64,000 nucleotides of DNA from a virus. The position numbers and the translations under genes are program-made. This document shows, one piece after another, positions 1 through 7,383 of this stretch. The first letter of the stretch is position 1, and the number at the start of each line of letters is the position of its first letter. The DNA lies in the IMG/VR virus record IMGVR_UViG_3300032315_001401, positions 62,001 through 126,000 of that record, one strand, 5' to 3'. The notes under the pieces are model-generated. The model ran no database searches. It saw nothing but the letters and a program-made list of their open reading frames with translations, and was not told where the DNA came from.

Positions 1-142
1 TGAGTTGCCCCTTACCATACTCTTGATAGGCATATTCGATAACTTTCCCCACCTCAAAATACTCTGTTGGATCAGTATTTCCAGAAAGAGTGGAAAGGAA
101 TTTTGAAAGTTTGTTCAATTCAATGGTAGAAAAATCAATCAT
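1..142 (-). CDS. Hypothetical protein, 5' part only
   Basis: An ATG at 142 opens a frame that stays open to the window edge, giving 47 residues beginning MIDFSTIELNKLSKFL. It overlaps the stop of the upstream 70-residue gene by 8 bases, the usual spacing in this operon. The gene continues beyond the window, so its length and family cannot be judged. In T4-like phages the clamp-loader small subunit gp62 usually follows gp44, but the visible residues do not resemble gp62 as I know it, so I do not assign it. Confidence 0.55.
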   Translation of the reverse strand, partial: MIDFSTIELNKLSKFLSTLSGNTDPTEYFEVGKVIEYAYQEYGKGQL

Positions 143-347
143 TGGTTTCATAATCAATAGGGTGATACTTCAAATACTCTCTAAAAGTGAGTTTCATTTC
201 TTTCTGCGTCATACCACAGTGCCTGGCAGCATCGGGAAGATTCATTATAGCGCGAAAGAGACCTTCATTTGCCTCTTGGACATTTTCGGGAGTTGTTTTA
301 ACTGGCAATTCATACAATTCCCACTTATTGATTTTAAATGGATTCAT
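135..347 (-). CDS. Conserved cyanophage-type hypothetical protein, 70 aa
   Basis: This 70-residue soluble protein starts with an ATG that overlaps the gp44 stop in an ATGA arrangement, so it is probably translationally coupled to the clamp loader. It has no membrane segment, signal peptide or catalytic motif. The C-terminal part (TFREYLKYHPIDYE) is polar and looks well-formed. Its position directly after gp44 suggests an early or replication-phase role, but that is inference from neighbourhood only. It is too short for gp62 (about 187 residues in T4) and does not look like it. Confidence 0.7.
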   Translation of the reverse strand: MNPFKINKWELYELPVKTTPENVQEANEGLFRAIMNLPDAARHCGMTQKEMKLTFREYLKYHPIDYETND

Positions 348-1288
348 CGAAACTCACACTCCACCATTATTTCTGTAAGAGCGGCAAGAAGGTTGATTTC
401 CTGATCGGCAACAAACGACCCCTGATACATATACTTTGCAATGATAAGAATTGCTGCAGGAATTGTAGAAGGTGTGAGAGATTCATAGCAAGAGTCATAA
501 AGACGACGCAAAATGAGATTTGCATCATTATCAAGATTTGCTACTACCCATTTACGAACTTCAGCAAAATTCTTATCTTTCATATTTTTGATAAGACCAT
601 TTACTGCAATGTCTGTGAAGGATGCAAGAATTGCTGCGTCAATTTTTCCTCCTGTTGCATACCTTTGACATTCGTTGAGGACTCTTCGAAAATCTGGGAA
701 GTGCTTGGAGATAATTTCAACAAGAACTTTTTGATCATACTCGATCCTTTCCTCATCCAAAATGTTTTGTAGGCGCTTGAAAAAGGATCCTGCCAACTGC
801 GCCTTTTGTTTGCCCTTGATGGTGAAATCAATGACGGCACATCGGGAATGAAGAGGTTCGATGATTTTGTTTTTGTAGTTGCAGGTGAAAATGAATCTGC
901 AGTTGTTATAAAATGTCTCAATATTTGCCCGTAGAAGGAGTTGTACATCTGCGGTCGTGTTGTCACTTTCATCCACAATGATGACTTTGTGTTTAGAAGA
1001 TCCCGTAAGTGAGACGGTCGAAGCGAAGTTCTTTGCTTGGTTCCGTACAGTATCCAAGAAACGCCCTTCGTCGGATCCATTGATGACATAATAGTCTGCC
1101 CCTAACTCATTACACAGTGCTTTTGCAATCGTGGTTTTACCAATACCAGGAGGTCCAGAAAGAAGAAGATTTGGAATCTCCCCTTTTTCCACAAACTCCT
1201 TAAATGTTTTTTTAATTTCATCAGGAAGAATACAGTCCTCAATCACTTGAGGACGATATTTTTCCGTTAGAAGGAATTCACTTGTCAT
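344..1288 (-). CDS. 44: gp44 clamp-loader large subunit (AAA+ ATPase)
   Basis: The 314-residue protein is the ATPase subunit of the phage sliding-clamp loader, which opens the gp45 ring and loads it at primer-template junctions for the replicative polymerase. The clamp-loader AAA+ motifs are all visible: an N-terminal EKYRPQ segment (residues 9-14), Walker A GPPGIGKT (45-52), Walker B IIVDESD (103-109), the sensor-1 region FTCN ending at N137, and the SRC arginine-finger motif (148-150). Length matches T4 gp44 (319). It lies downstream of gp45, from which it is separated by three inserted genes. Its start region lies in a short direct repeat with the 5' end of the preceding homing endonuclease gene, described as a finding. 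Confidence 0.95.
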   Translation of the reverse strand: MTSEFLLTEKYRPQVIEDCILPDEIKKTFKEFVEKGEIPNLLLSGPPGIGKTTIAKALCNELGADYYVINGSDEGRFLDTVRNQAKNFASTVSLTGSSKHKVIIVDESDNTTADVQLLLRANIETFYNNCRFIFTCNYKNKIIEPLHSRCAVIDFTIKGKQKAQLAGSFFKRLQNILDEERIEYDQKVLVEIISKHFPDFRRVLNECQRYATGGKIDAAILASFTDIAVNGLIKNMKDKNFAEVRKWVVANLDNDANLILRRLYDSCYESLTPSTIPAAILIIAKYMYQGSFVADQEINLLAALTEIMVECEFR

Positions 1289-1304
1289 AATTTAATTTAC
1301 ACCC
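1285..1304 (-). repeat. Short direct repeat, copy at gp44 start
   Basis: The plus-strand sequence tcataatttaatttacaccc spans the end of the GIY-YIG gene and the gp44 start codon. It matches 1912-1929 except for a 2-base insertion. The two copies bracket the endonuclease gene. Confidence 0.7.
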
Positions 1305-1915
1305 TTAACTTTCCTTAACTTTTGTTTTGAAACAATGCCAGTAATTTCTTCTTTTGTTTTACCTTTAGATTTAAGATAATCCTCGTAAGTATATCCAGAT
1401 TTAATAAAATTGGATAACTCATCAAGTTTTAATTTATCTTCATTACTCACATAAAAGTATTTTCCTTGCCTAAATCTATTAATTTCGGCAATTATACACC
1501 AATTGGAAAGTGTTGTTGGACTTGTATATCCATAAATCTGCTTTAAATCGGTTGTCTTAAAAATTTTACTATTTAACTTATTATTGCCACAAACTCTTGG
1601 GGACGAATTTATATTAATACAATTTAAGTGTAATTTAAATTTTTGAATTAAATTTGTCTCATAAAAAATCATTTCATTTTCATTAGAAAAAATTTTTAAA
1701 ATGACCTTCTTACCATCACCATTAGTTTTATCTGTATAAGAACCAGTGTATTTTTTATCTTCATCTGGTTTGCAGTCACACTGACGAGACCCTATGTAAA
1801 AATTACCATTTGGAAAGAAAATTACATAAACATAATAATACATTATTTGCTTATATTCTTCCTGAATGTTGTTAATTTCAGTTAAAATTTCATTCAAAAT
1901 TTCAATCTCTTTCAT
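1292..1915 (-). CDS. Free-standing GIY-YIG homing endonuclease
   Basis: A 207-residue GIY-YIG family protein. The diagnostic half-motifs YYVYVI (about residues 27-32) and FYIGSR (39-44) are present, followed by a YTGSY segment and a conserved glutamate in the FYETNLI helix (about residues 85-91). The C-terminal half has no Walker or nuclease motif and probably binds DNA. This class cuts DNA at a specific site and spreads its own gene during mixed infection, like the T4 seg genes. It sits between the glycosylase-like gene and gp44 with 3-base gaps on both sides, so it is not inside a reading frame. It has many AAT and AAA codons and is more AT-rich than gp44. Met25 is an alternative start; I kept the longer form because it begins just after the upstream stop. 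Confidence 0.85.
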   Translation of the reverse strand: MKEIEILNEILTEINNIQEEYKQIMYYYVYVIFFPNGNFYIGSRQCDCKPDEDKKYTGSYTDKTNGDGKKVILKIFSNENEMIFYETNLIQKFKLHLNCININSSPRVCGNNKLNSKIFKTTDLKQIYGYTSPTTLSNWCIIAEINRFRQGKYFYVSNEDKLKLDELSNFIKSGYTYEDYLKSKGKTKEEITGIVSKQKLRKVKGVN

Positions 1916-1929
1916 AATTTAATTCACCC
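1912..1929 (-). repeat. Short direct repeat, copy at endonuclease start
   Basis: The plus-strand sequence tcataatttaattcaccc carries the end of the glycosylase-like gene and the endonuclease start codon. It repeats 1285-1304. Confidence 0.7.
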
Positions 1930-2431
1930 ATTCTGGTTTTCTTTCTGGCATACGAAGATAATTAGATGCAACCCAAGGTTTGGATGCGATATACATCTTG
2001 TAAGCAGTAAAAGTATCAATGCTTGTGTCAAGTTTATACTCATCTGGCATTGCCCGTGCGAATGAAGTTACATTAGTTAATTTACCTTTTGGAAAAAGAT
2101 AGTATGCTTCAATTAGAGTATTCTGGCACGAATGAGTTTTATTATATCTCAATGTGTATTCATCACAAAGATTCAATCCCCACTTAATCAACCAATAAGC
2201 ATTATCAACTGTTTTTGCTGCCCATTGGGTGCAAGGATGATTTCTAAAAGCACCCTTTTCTGTGGCATAAGGATTTCCATCTTTCTTATGAAGTAAACCA
2301 TAATTATGATACCACTTTGATGCCACGATTGATAGCATTTGGCAGCACTCAAGGGGCATTTTCACTACTAATTTGTCTGGAAGTACAATTGCAGATTCTG
2401 CAGGAAATTGATTAGTGACGAATATATTCAT
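1919..2431 (-). CDS. Pyrimidine dimer DNA glycosylase-like protein
   Basis: The 170-residue protein opens with MNIFVTNQFP, followed by a DKLVVKM segment and then CCQMLS. This pattern resembles the Pyr_excise / endonuclease V-related family common in cyanophages and bacteria, which would excise UV-induced pyrimidine dimers. I start it at the ATG at 2431, which overlaps the stop of the preceding gene (TGATG); the longer ATG frame at 2440 adds only three residues and lacks that coupling. Family assignment is from recalled sequence pattern and catalytic residues cannot be confirmed by eye. It is one of three genes separating gp45 from gp44. UV repair would suit a phage of sunlit water. Confidence 0.55.
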   Translation of the reverse strand: MNIFVTNQFPAESAIVLPDKLVVKMPLECCQMLSIVASKWYHNYGLLHKKDGNPYATEKGAFRNHPCTQWAAKTVDNAYWLIKWGLNLCDEYTLRYNKTHSCQNTLIEAYYLFPKGKLTNVTSFARAMPDEYKLDTSIDTFTAYKMYIASKPWVASNYLRMPERKPEWVN

Positions 2432-2841
2432 CAGAAGCAATACTTGTTTACGTAGTATAGCACCCTTTCCGGTTTATCTTCCAGATAGTATGCTTCAGTT
2501 TCATAAACTGGATAAGAATTTTTACTTACCTTAACAGAGCGAACAACATCGTTAAGTTTATATTGATTTAATGTTGCATCAGCAATTTTAAGGGGACCTT
2601 TCTTACACGCTTGGGCAACGTGAACTGCTTCGTGATAAACAGTTTCATTTACATAATGATTTACGGGACTGATACTATTCTTGATGTTATTTGTACAAAC
2701 TACGAATCGAGGACCATCTATCCCACCGAAAATTTCTTTATTCCTACAATATGCAGAGTTTTCTAGAACTCTATAATTTTTCATCATAATTTTACTCACT
2801 AGTTCCTGACTGATGGGCGTCAAATAAAGTAGAAATTCCAT
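2431..2841 (-). CDS. Small zincin-like protein with HEAVH motif
   Basis: A 136-residue protein with the motif YHEAVHVAQ near residue 69, the HExxH zinc-binding signature of zincin metallopeptidases. A downstream YETEAYYLED segment (about residue 112) offers a possible third ligand glutamate. There is no signal peptide or transmembrane helix, so it should act in the host cytoplasm or inside the virion. It starts at an ATG overlapping the gp45 stop (TAATG). The overall family is not known to me, and peptidase activity is an inference from the motif alone. Its place between gp45 and gp44 points to early expression. Confidence 0.7.
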   Translation of the reverse strand: MEFLLYLTPISQELVSKIMMKNYRVLENSAYCRNKEIFGGIDGPRFVVCTNNIKNSISPVNHYVNETVYHEAVHVAQACKKGPLKIADATLNQYKLNDVVRSVKVSKNSYPVYETEAYYLEDKPERVLYYVNKYCF

Positions 2842-3527
2842 TATGCAAAAGTTGAATCGGGTTCCAGAGCAATATAATAGCAGAGATTATACTTGGGATT
2901 CGTGAACTGTGACAAAAGTTTTTGCGACACAACTACGTCATAGGCACCAGGAATAATCTTGATGTTTTCCACCTTGAAGTTGAAAGTAAATTCCTTATCA
3001 GTCTCACCAACCACGATGGAATACTCGTTAGAGGTATCGTTTTTCTTATCACGAACCACCAGACGAATTACACCTGCATCACCCACTGCCGACAGGTCAG
3101 GTAGTTGATAAACTGCCGCTGCCTTTAGAAGTTTTTCCAGAGTTACACTTTCAAGTTGGAAACAAACATCTTTAGAAGGAAGTTGAATTTCTTTTTCTGG
3201 AGGAGAAATAATGACATTCGGGTCGGCAAAGAAATACTTCACACGACGCTTACCTTCACGAATAGTAATATGCGAATCTTCGGCAAAATCAAGGTCTGGG
3301 TCCTGATGAAGACTCAAACCATTCAGAAACTGGTTGAGGTCATAAATCGCAAAGTCACGGGGAAACTCTTCAGTAATATCTGCTTCAGCAAGAATATTTT
3401 TTGCAACGGAAATTGTGCGAAGACGATTACCCTGCTTTACAAGAATGGAGTTGTTAATGCCAGCAAAGTTTTTGAGAAGAGCAAGAGTGTTGTCAGAAAG
3501 TTTCATAGTTTGGGGTTTGAGTTTCAC
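2841..3527 (-). CDS. 45: gp45 sliding clamp (DNA polymerase processivity factor)
   Basis: The 228-residue protein equals T4 gp45 in length (228) and is the trimeric ring that tethers the replicative polymerase; in T4 it also activates late transcription with gp33 and gp55. The N-terminal LKPQTMKLSDNTLALLKNFA segment and the later DAGVIRLVVRDK segment fit the clamp fold. It overlaps the upstream DUF3310 gene by 4 bases. The probable late sigma factor gp55 is also in this window, so the clamp would serve both replication and late transcription here, by analogy with T4. Confidence 0.92.
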   Translation of the reverse strand: MKLKPQTMKLSDNTLALLKNFAGINNSILVKQGNRLRTISVAKNILAEADITEEFPRDFAIYDLNQFLNGLSLHQDPDLDFAEDSHITIREGKRRVKYFFADPNVIISPPEKEIQLPSKDVCFQLESVTLEKLLKAAAVYQLPDLSAVGDAGVIRLVVRDKKNDTSNEYSIVVGETDKEFTFNFKVENIKIIPGAYDVVVSQKLLSQFTNPKYNLCYYIALEPDSTFA

Positions 3528-3901
3528 TTGTTTTCAACTAGATTAAGATGATTAATCAAAAGAATAGTATAGTGCAATACTTTAAACAAGTCAGCACGAG
3601 GAGTTCCTTTTGTGTCATAACGATCAATATACTTGGTCACATTACCTGCACAAAATCCCTCACGGCGATTATGTTTAATTTTATCAAGAGTTTGTTCAGT
3701 TCCACCACCAGTCCTATCGACATAATGCTGACTATAAGTTCCGGAAATATATTCTTCAAGTTGCTTGAGAATTTTGTCTTCGTTATATTTCCAAAAATGA
3801 TTTGAGTTGTCGTTCATAATAGATTCTTTGTCAATTGAAATTTTACCGTCACTATTCAAATACATAGTGAATTCATTCATTGGATAAGGATGCTCGTCCA
3901 T
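3524..3901 (-). CDS. DUF3310-family protein
   Basis: The 125-residue protein carries the DUF3310 pattern in its C-terminal half: EQTLDKI, then GFCAGNVTKYIDRY, KGTPRADLFK and HYTILL. This family is widespread in phages and is often annotated, on weak grounds, as a nucleotide-metabolism or nucleotide-kinase-like protein. The 70 N-terminal residues are unique and acidic. It is the first gene after the sigma-70 promoter at 3937-3965 and so probably heads the early replication transcript with gp45 and gp44. The function is unproven. Confidence 0.75.
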   Translation of the reverse strand: MDEHPYPMNEFTMYLNSDGKISIDKESIMNDNSNHFWKYNEDKILKQLEEYISGTYSQHYVDRTGGGTEQTLDKIKHNRREGFCAGNVTKYIDRYDTKGTPRADLFKVLHYTILLINHLNLVENK

Positions 3902-3902
3902 A

Positions 3903-3933
3903 ATAAAAGAGGGAGGTCATAGTTTTACCTCCC
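3903..3933 (-). terminator. Intrinsic terminator after cobS-like gene
   Basis: In the minus-strand transcript GGGAGGT (3933-3927) pairs with ACCTCCC (3917-3911) around a 9-base loop, followed by CTCTTTTATT. It ends the cobS-like transcript just before the DUF3310 start codon. It lies immediately downstream of the promoter at 3937-3965. Confidence 0.75.
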
Positions 3934-3936
3934 CCA

Positions 3937-3965
3937 ATTATATCAGGATTGGGGAGGATAGTCAA
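3937..3965 (-). promoter_or_regulatory. Sigma-70-type promoter for DUF3310-gp45-gp44 cluster
   Basis: On the minus strand TTGACT (3965-3960) and TATAAT (3942-3937) are 17 bases apart, close to consensus for host sigma-70. The -35 lies inside the 3' end of the cobS-like gene. The expected start near 3930 falls inside the 5' arm of the terminator stem, so transcripts from this promoter would lack part of the hairpin and escape termination. Confidence 0.7.
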
Positions 3966-5073
3966 TGTATTCTGCGGTCAATTCAGGTTGAGAAGGCATT
4001 TTGAAATCAGCATCCACTTTGTCATAAAGTTCCAAGAAAGATTGCTTGGTCTCATCGTCAAAGCGATTCACACACACCTGAATTGCCTTTGCCTTATCTT
4101 GGAAGATACTATAGGCACGGATGATGTGGACCAGACGACGGGTGCTGATGATTTCCTCAATACCACCATCATAGAACGTTTTCCTAATGATATCGGCCCA
4201 ATCAACCAATCGCTTGCAGAAGTCACGGTCTTCCACACCCAAGTCCAGAGCGATGCCTTCCAGAATCTTCTGTTCGGTTGCAGGAGCAGGATATGCTTGC
4301 TCAAAGGTCACAGGGAAACGCTCAAGAAATGCTTCATTAAGAACATTAGTGCCAATGAAACGACCATCATCACTACCCTTACCTTTGGTGTTGGCAGTAG
4401 CAACAACATTAAAACCATCGGCAGGTTTCACGAAACGACCAATCTTCTTCAGGAAGACACCTTTACCTTCCAAAACAGATTGCAGACACAGAATCTTGTT
4501 GGAAGCAAGGTCAATCTCATCCAGAAGCAAAATCGCACCACGCTCCAGTGCCTCAATCACAGGACCATTGTGCCAAGCAGTTTCACCATTCACAAGACGG
4601 AAACCACCAATCAGGTCATCCTCATCAGTCTCAATGGTGATATTAACACGAATCAATTCACGCTTCAGTTGAGCACAAACTTGCTCCACACTGAACGTTT
4701 TACCATTACCCGAAAGACCCGTAATGAACGTAGGATAAAAAAGACGGGACTGAATAATTTTCTTAATATCGTTAAAGTTACCAAACTTGACGAAGGTATC
4801 ATCTTTATCAGGAATAAGGTTTTGTTCAGCGGCAGGAAGCACAGCAGGGGCACTGAAAGAACGCTCAATCTCTTCCACACGCTCTTGAGTCACTTCCAGA
4901 TTCCAACGACCACGAGCAGTCTTGTAATTCTCAAGACGACGAGTCACAGTTTGATAGTTAAGACCACGAGAAGCACAAAAACCTTTCAGGTCACCAGAAG
5001 TGATTTCAGAACCATACAGTTCTTGAATGCTTGCGATAAGTGCTTGATCGTTCACAGAAGACTTGCGAGACAT
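3943..5073 (-). CDS. cobS: CobS-like AAA+ ATPase
   Basis: The 376-residue MoxR/CobS-type ATPase has an N-terminal helix-turn-helix-like region (about residues 20-55), Walker A GLSGNGKT (119-126), Walker B ILLLDEID (181-188) and a sensor segment VVATANT. CobS is the AAA+ motor subunit of aerobic cobaltochelatase (vitamin B12 synthesis), and this gene is a recurrent cyanophage accessory gene. It directly follows a CobT-like gene, but no CobN-like catalytic subunit is in the window, so if it acts in B12 synthesis it must use host CobN. A general MoxR-VWA chaperone role is the alternative. It has its own upstream terminator and a downstream terminator. Confidence 0.85.
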   Translation of the reverse strand: MSRKSSVNDQALIASIQELYGSEITSGDLKGFCASRGLNYQTVTRRLENYKTARGRWNLEVTQERVEEIERSFSAPAVLPAAEQNLIPDKDDTFVKFGNFNDIKKIIQSRLFYPTFITGLSGNGKTFSVEQVCAQLKRELIRVNITIETDEDDLIGGFRLVNGETAWHNGPVIEALERGAILLLDEIDLASNKILCLQSVLEGKGVFLKKIGRFVKPADGFNVVATANTKGKGSDDGRFIGTNVLNEAFLERFPVTFEQAYPAPATEQKILEGIALDLGVEDRDFCKRLVDWADIIRKTFYDGGIEEIISTRRLVHIIRAYSIFQDKAKAIQVCVNRFDDETKQSFLELYDKVDADFKMPSQPELTAEYIDYPPQS

Positions 5074-5116
5074 AATGTAGTTAGGTGGTTTTGTTTAACT
5101 GAAGTTATTATATAAG

Positions 5117-5142
5117 AAAAAAGGGGGCAGTGGAGTGCCCCC
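5117..5142 (-). terminator. Intrinsic terminator between CobT-like and CobS-like genes
   Basis: GGGGGCA pairs with TGCCCCC around a 6-base loop, with six Ts following in the minus-strand transcript. A TATAAT box (plus strand attata at 5107-5112) follows, but I see no matching -35. Confidence 0.85.
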
Positions 5143-5163
5143 TGTGACAGTTTGGAAATTGGT

Positions 5164-7305
5164 TCAAGCAATGAGTTCCACAAACTCTCCAAGAATACGC
5201 TTGTTCATTTTTTTGGATTTCAAACTCTTGACAAAAGCGTTTTTAATCTGCGATTTAGAAGCATCTTCAGAAACAGCAAATTCCGAATCTTGCGAAAGTG
5301 CATTTGCAGAAAGTCCAAAGTAAGTATGATACCCAGACTTTTTAATCGAAAATACTTTTTCTTTCCTCCAAGAACCCATCACCTTATCATAATCCGGACC
5401 ATAATAACCACAGTAACGACGAATGAAAGCACCTGCATCGTGAGATTCGAGCACACGAATACCAATAAAGTTAATATCGGCAAACTTGTCCCTCAAATTA
5501 CGAAGGAAAACATCAGTCATTTGATGCCATTCACATTCCAAAGAATAAGTGTTTCCAGTTTTACGGTCACGCAAGAATGAATTAGTGCCAATATGAGAAG
5601 TGCCCAAATAAGGACCATCTTCCCAATGACGATGCACTTCACGATGATACTTAATGCCACACGATTCACCATCGGTCAAAATCACACACTGAACTTTTTG
5701 AAGTTTGTTTTCCTTTTGAAATTTGGGAAGAATCTGATGAAGGGCAATCATTGATTCATTGAGAGGAGTTCCGGAAAGACTCATACCGAGAGGAGTGGGA
5801 TATGACTGATAGAAATGCCGACCAAAAGAAGTTGCAATACGGAAAATATTCTTCATTTGATTTTCTAGAGTCTTACCATTCACTTTACTGGTGAGAAGAT
5901 TCATCATAGAAAACCACTCACCAACTTGAATCAGTCCATCTTTCTTTTGATAGGCAAGTTCGCGCATATTTGCCCTACCATTTTGGTCATAAGTCACCAA
6001 AGGATAATCGGTTGTGAAAGCATAAACATCAAAAGGAATTGCAACTTTCTTACAGAACCAAACAAGGTTAAAGAGTTGCTTGACCGTATCCAACATCACA
6101 TCACCCATCGAACCAGACCAGTCCAGAACGAATACCAGACCGTGATTCTTACCGGTAGCAAGAGTAGTGACCTTTTTGAAGAGGTCCTCATTGTATTTGT
6201 AAGTATGAAGTTTGGAGCAATCCAAAACACCAGTGCGAGCAGTTGTGGCACGGGCATAGGAATCTGCTGCCTTACGACACTCAAACTCTTTCACAAGATA
6301 ATTGACTTCCTTTTGTGCAGAACGCTTGAATTCTACAAACTGCTTATCAACTTCACCAAAAACATCTTCGTGCTTATAATCACGATCTTGAATAAAAGCA
6401 TCCCAATTTTCTTTACATTTATCATGAATCTCTGCGTTGGAAACAATAATCTTTTTCAGGTCAAGTTGAGGAATTTCCAAATACACATTCTCATATCCAT
6501 CGTTATTGACAAGATCTTTAAGTGCCTCTTCCAGAGACTCCATCGTTTTCACTTCAGGGTCTTCATTCTTTTCACCACCCAATTTTTGAGTGGAATCACC
6601 CATTTCTGGGGTGGTTTCACCAGAAGCAGAACCACCAGATTCGGGTTGGTCATTTTCACCCTGCTGCTGGTCACTGAAATCTGAAGCAGGTTGATTATCT
6701 GCACCACTGTCCTGCGATTCCAGATTATCAAGATTAATTTTAACTTCTTCTTGTTGCTTTTGCTTACAATACTTATAAAGTGCTTCTGATGCAATCAACA
6801 CATCAGCAAAAGTTTCAACATCGGCAATCAGGTTGATAATATCAGTCTCTTCACCACGCTCAATCGGCACATCAACAAAGTTTCCAATCTTAAACCAAAT
6901 GTTTGCACGGTCGGCAAGATTATAAGTTTCCAGATTATCATCTTTGATTTGGAAAAAGTCATCATCGGCAAGTTCCTTATAACCATTGAAGAAGGTCTTT
7001 GCCAGACCAGCATAACGACGCTTCATCAATTTCTCAATGCGAGCATCCTCTACCACATTCACAAACTGTGGAGGAACTTTTACATTTTTAGTCCAGTCCT
7101 CATCAGGGGTATAGAGAGCGTGACCCACCTCGTGACCCACCAGAAGGTCATAGACTGTGTTGCTTGCCTTCTCCCACATCGGCAGAGTCAGCACACGAGT
7201 ATGGACGTTAAAGCAGGCAGTCTCTACCTTCTTGTGCTCAACCACAAGGTCTTCGGTGGCAAGAAGTTTAGCAAGTTGGGACTTGATTTCGTGACGGACA
7301 GACAT
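5164..7305 (-). CDS. cobT: CobT-like protein: HExxH plus von Willebrand A domain
   Basis: A 713-residue protein that pairs with the CobS-like ATPase. Counting from the ATG at 7305, an N-terminal HEVGH (58-62) with a following VVEDARIE segment (about 84-91) forms a zincin-like signature. An acidic low-complexity linker follows (about 195-255). The C-terminal von Willebrand A domain has the metal-ion MIDAS motif DWSGSM (395-400). CobT, the chelatase partner of CobS, has this acidic linker plus VWA layout. A longer frame can be read from a TTG at 7335, but that start falls in the terminator T-tract, so I prefer the ATG. The HEVGH motif suggests either a relic or a real metallopeptidase function. 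No CobN gene is seen. Confidence 0.75.
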   Translation of the reverse strand: MSVRHEIKSQLAKLLATEDLVVEHKKVETACFNVHTRVLTLPMWEKASNTVYDLLVGHEVGHALYTPDEDWTKNVKVPPQFVNVVEDARIEKLMKRRYAGLAKTFFNGYKELADDDFFQIKDDNLETYNLADRANIWFKIGNFVDVPIERGEETDIINLIADVETFADVLIASEALYKYCKQKQQEEVKINLDNLESQDSGADNQPASDFSDQQQGENDQPESGGSASGETTPEMGDSTQKLGGEKNEDPEVKTMESLEEALKDLVNNDGYENVYLEIPQLDLKKIIVSNAEIHDKCKENWDAFIQDRDYKHEDVFGEVDKQFVEFKRSAQKEVNYLVKEFECRKAADSYARATTARTGVLDCSKLHTYKYNEDLFKKVTTLATGKNHGLVFVLDWSGSMGDVMLDTVKQLFNLVWFCKKVAIPFDVYAFTTDYPLVTYDQNGRANMRELAYQKKDGLIQVGEWFSMMNLLTSKVNGKTLENQMKNIFRIATSFGRHFYQSYPTPLGMSLSGTPLNESMIALHQILPKFQKENKLQKVQCVILTDGESCGIKYHREVHRHWEDGPYLGTSHIGTNSFLRDRKTGNTYSLECEWHQMTDVFLRNLRDKFADINFIGIRVLESHDAGAFIRRYCGYYGPDYDKVMGSWRKEKVFSIKKSGYHTYFGLSANALSQDSEFAVSEDASKSQIKNAFVKSLKSKKMNKRILGEFVELIA

Positions 7306-7333
7306 AGGTTTGATTCGTATGGACCTATCATAC

Positions 7334-7360
7334 AAAAAAAGAGGGTGGTGAGACCCTCTT
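7334..7360 (-). terminator. Intrinsic terminator upstream of CobT-like gene
   Basis: AAGAGGGT pairs with ACCCTCTT around a 6-base loop and is followed by seven Ts in the minus-strand transcript. The hairpin is identical to the one at 8308-8334. Confidence 0.85.
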
Positions 7361-7383
7361 GTGTGCCAGTTTGAAAAGTGGTC

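Noticed and set aside
344-1288. Possible intein in gp44 because of the neighbouring endonuclease
   Set aside because: gp44 is complete at 314 residues with all motifs and no intein blocks; the endonuclease is between genes.
3949-5115. 388-residue plus-strand frame opposite cobS
   Set aside because: It is the exact antisense of a strong AAA+ gene with clear motifs; its product shows no motif or sensible composition. All convincing genes are on the minus strand.
7306-7335. TTG start extending the CobT-like protein by ten residues
   Set aside because: The codons would lie in the terminator T-tract; the ATG at 7305 is a better start.
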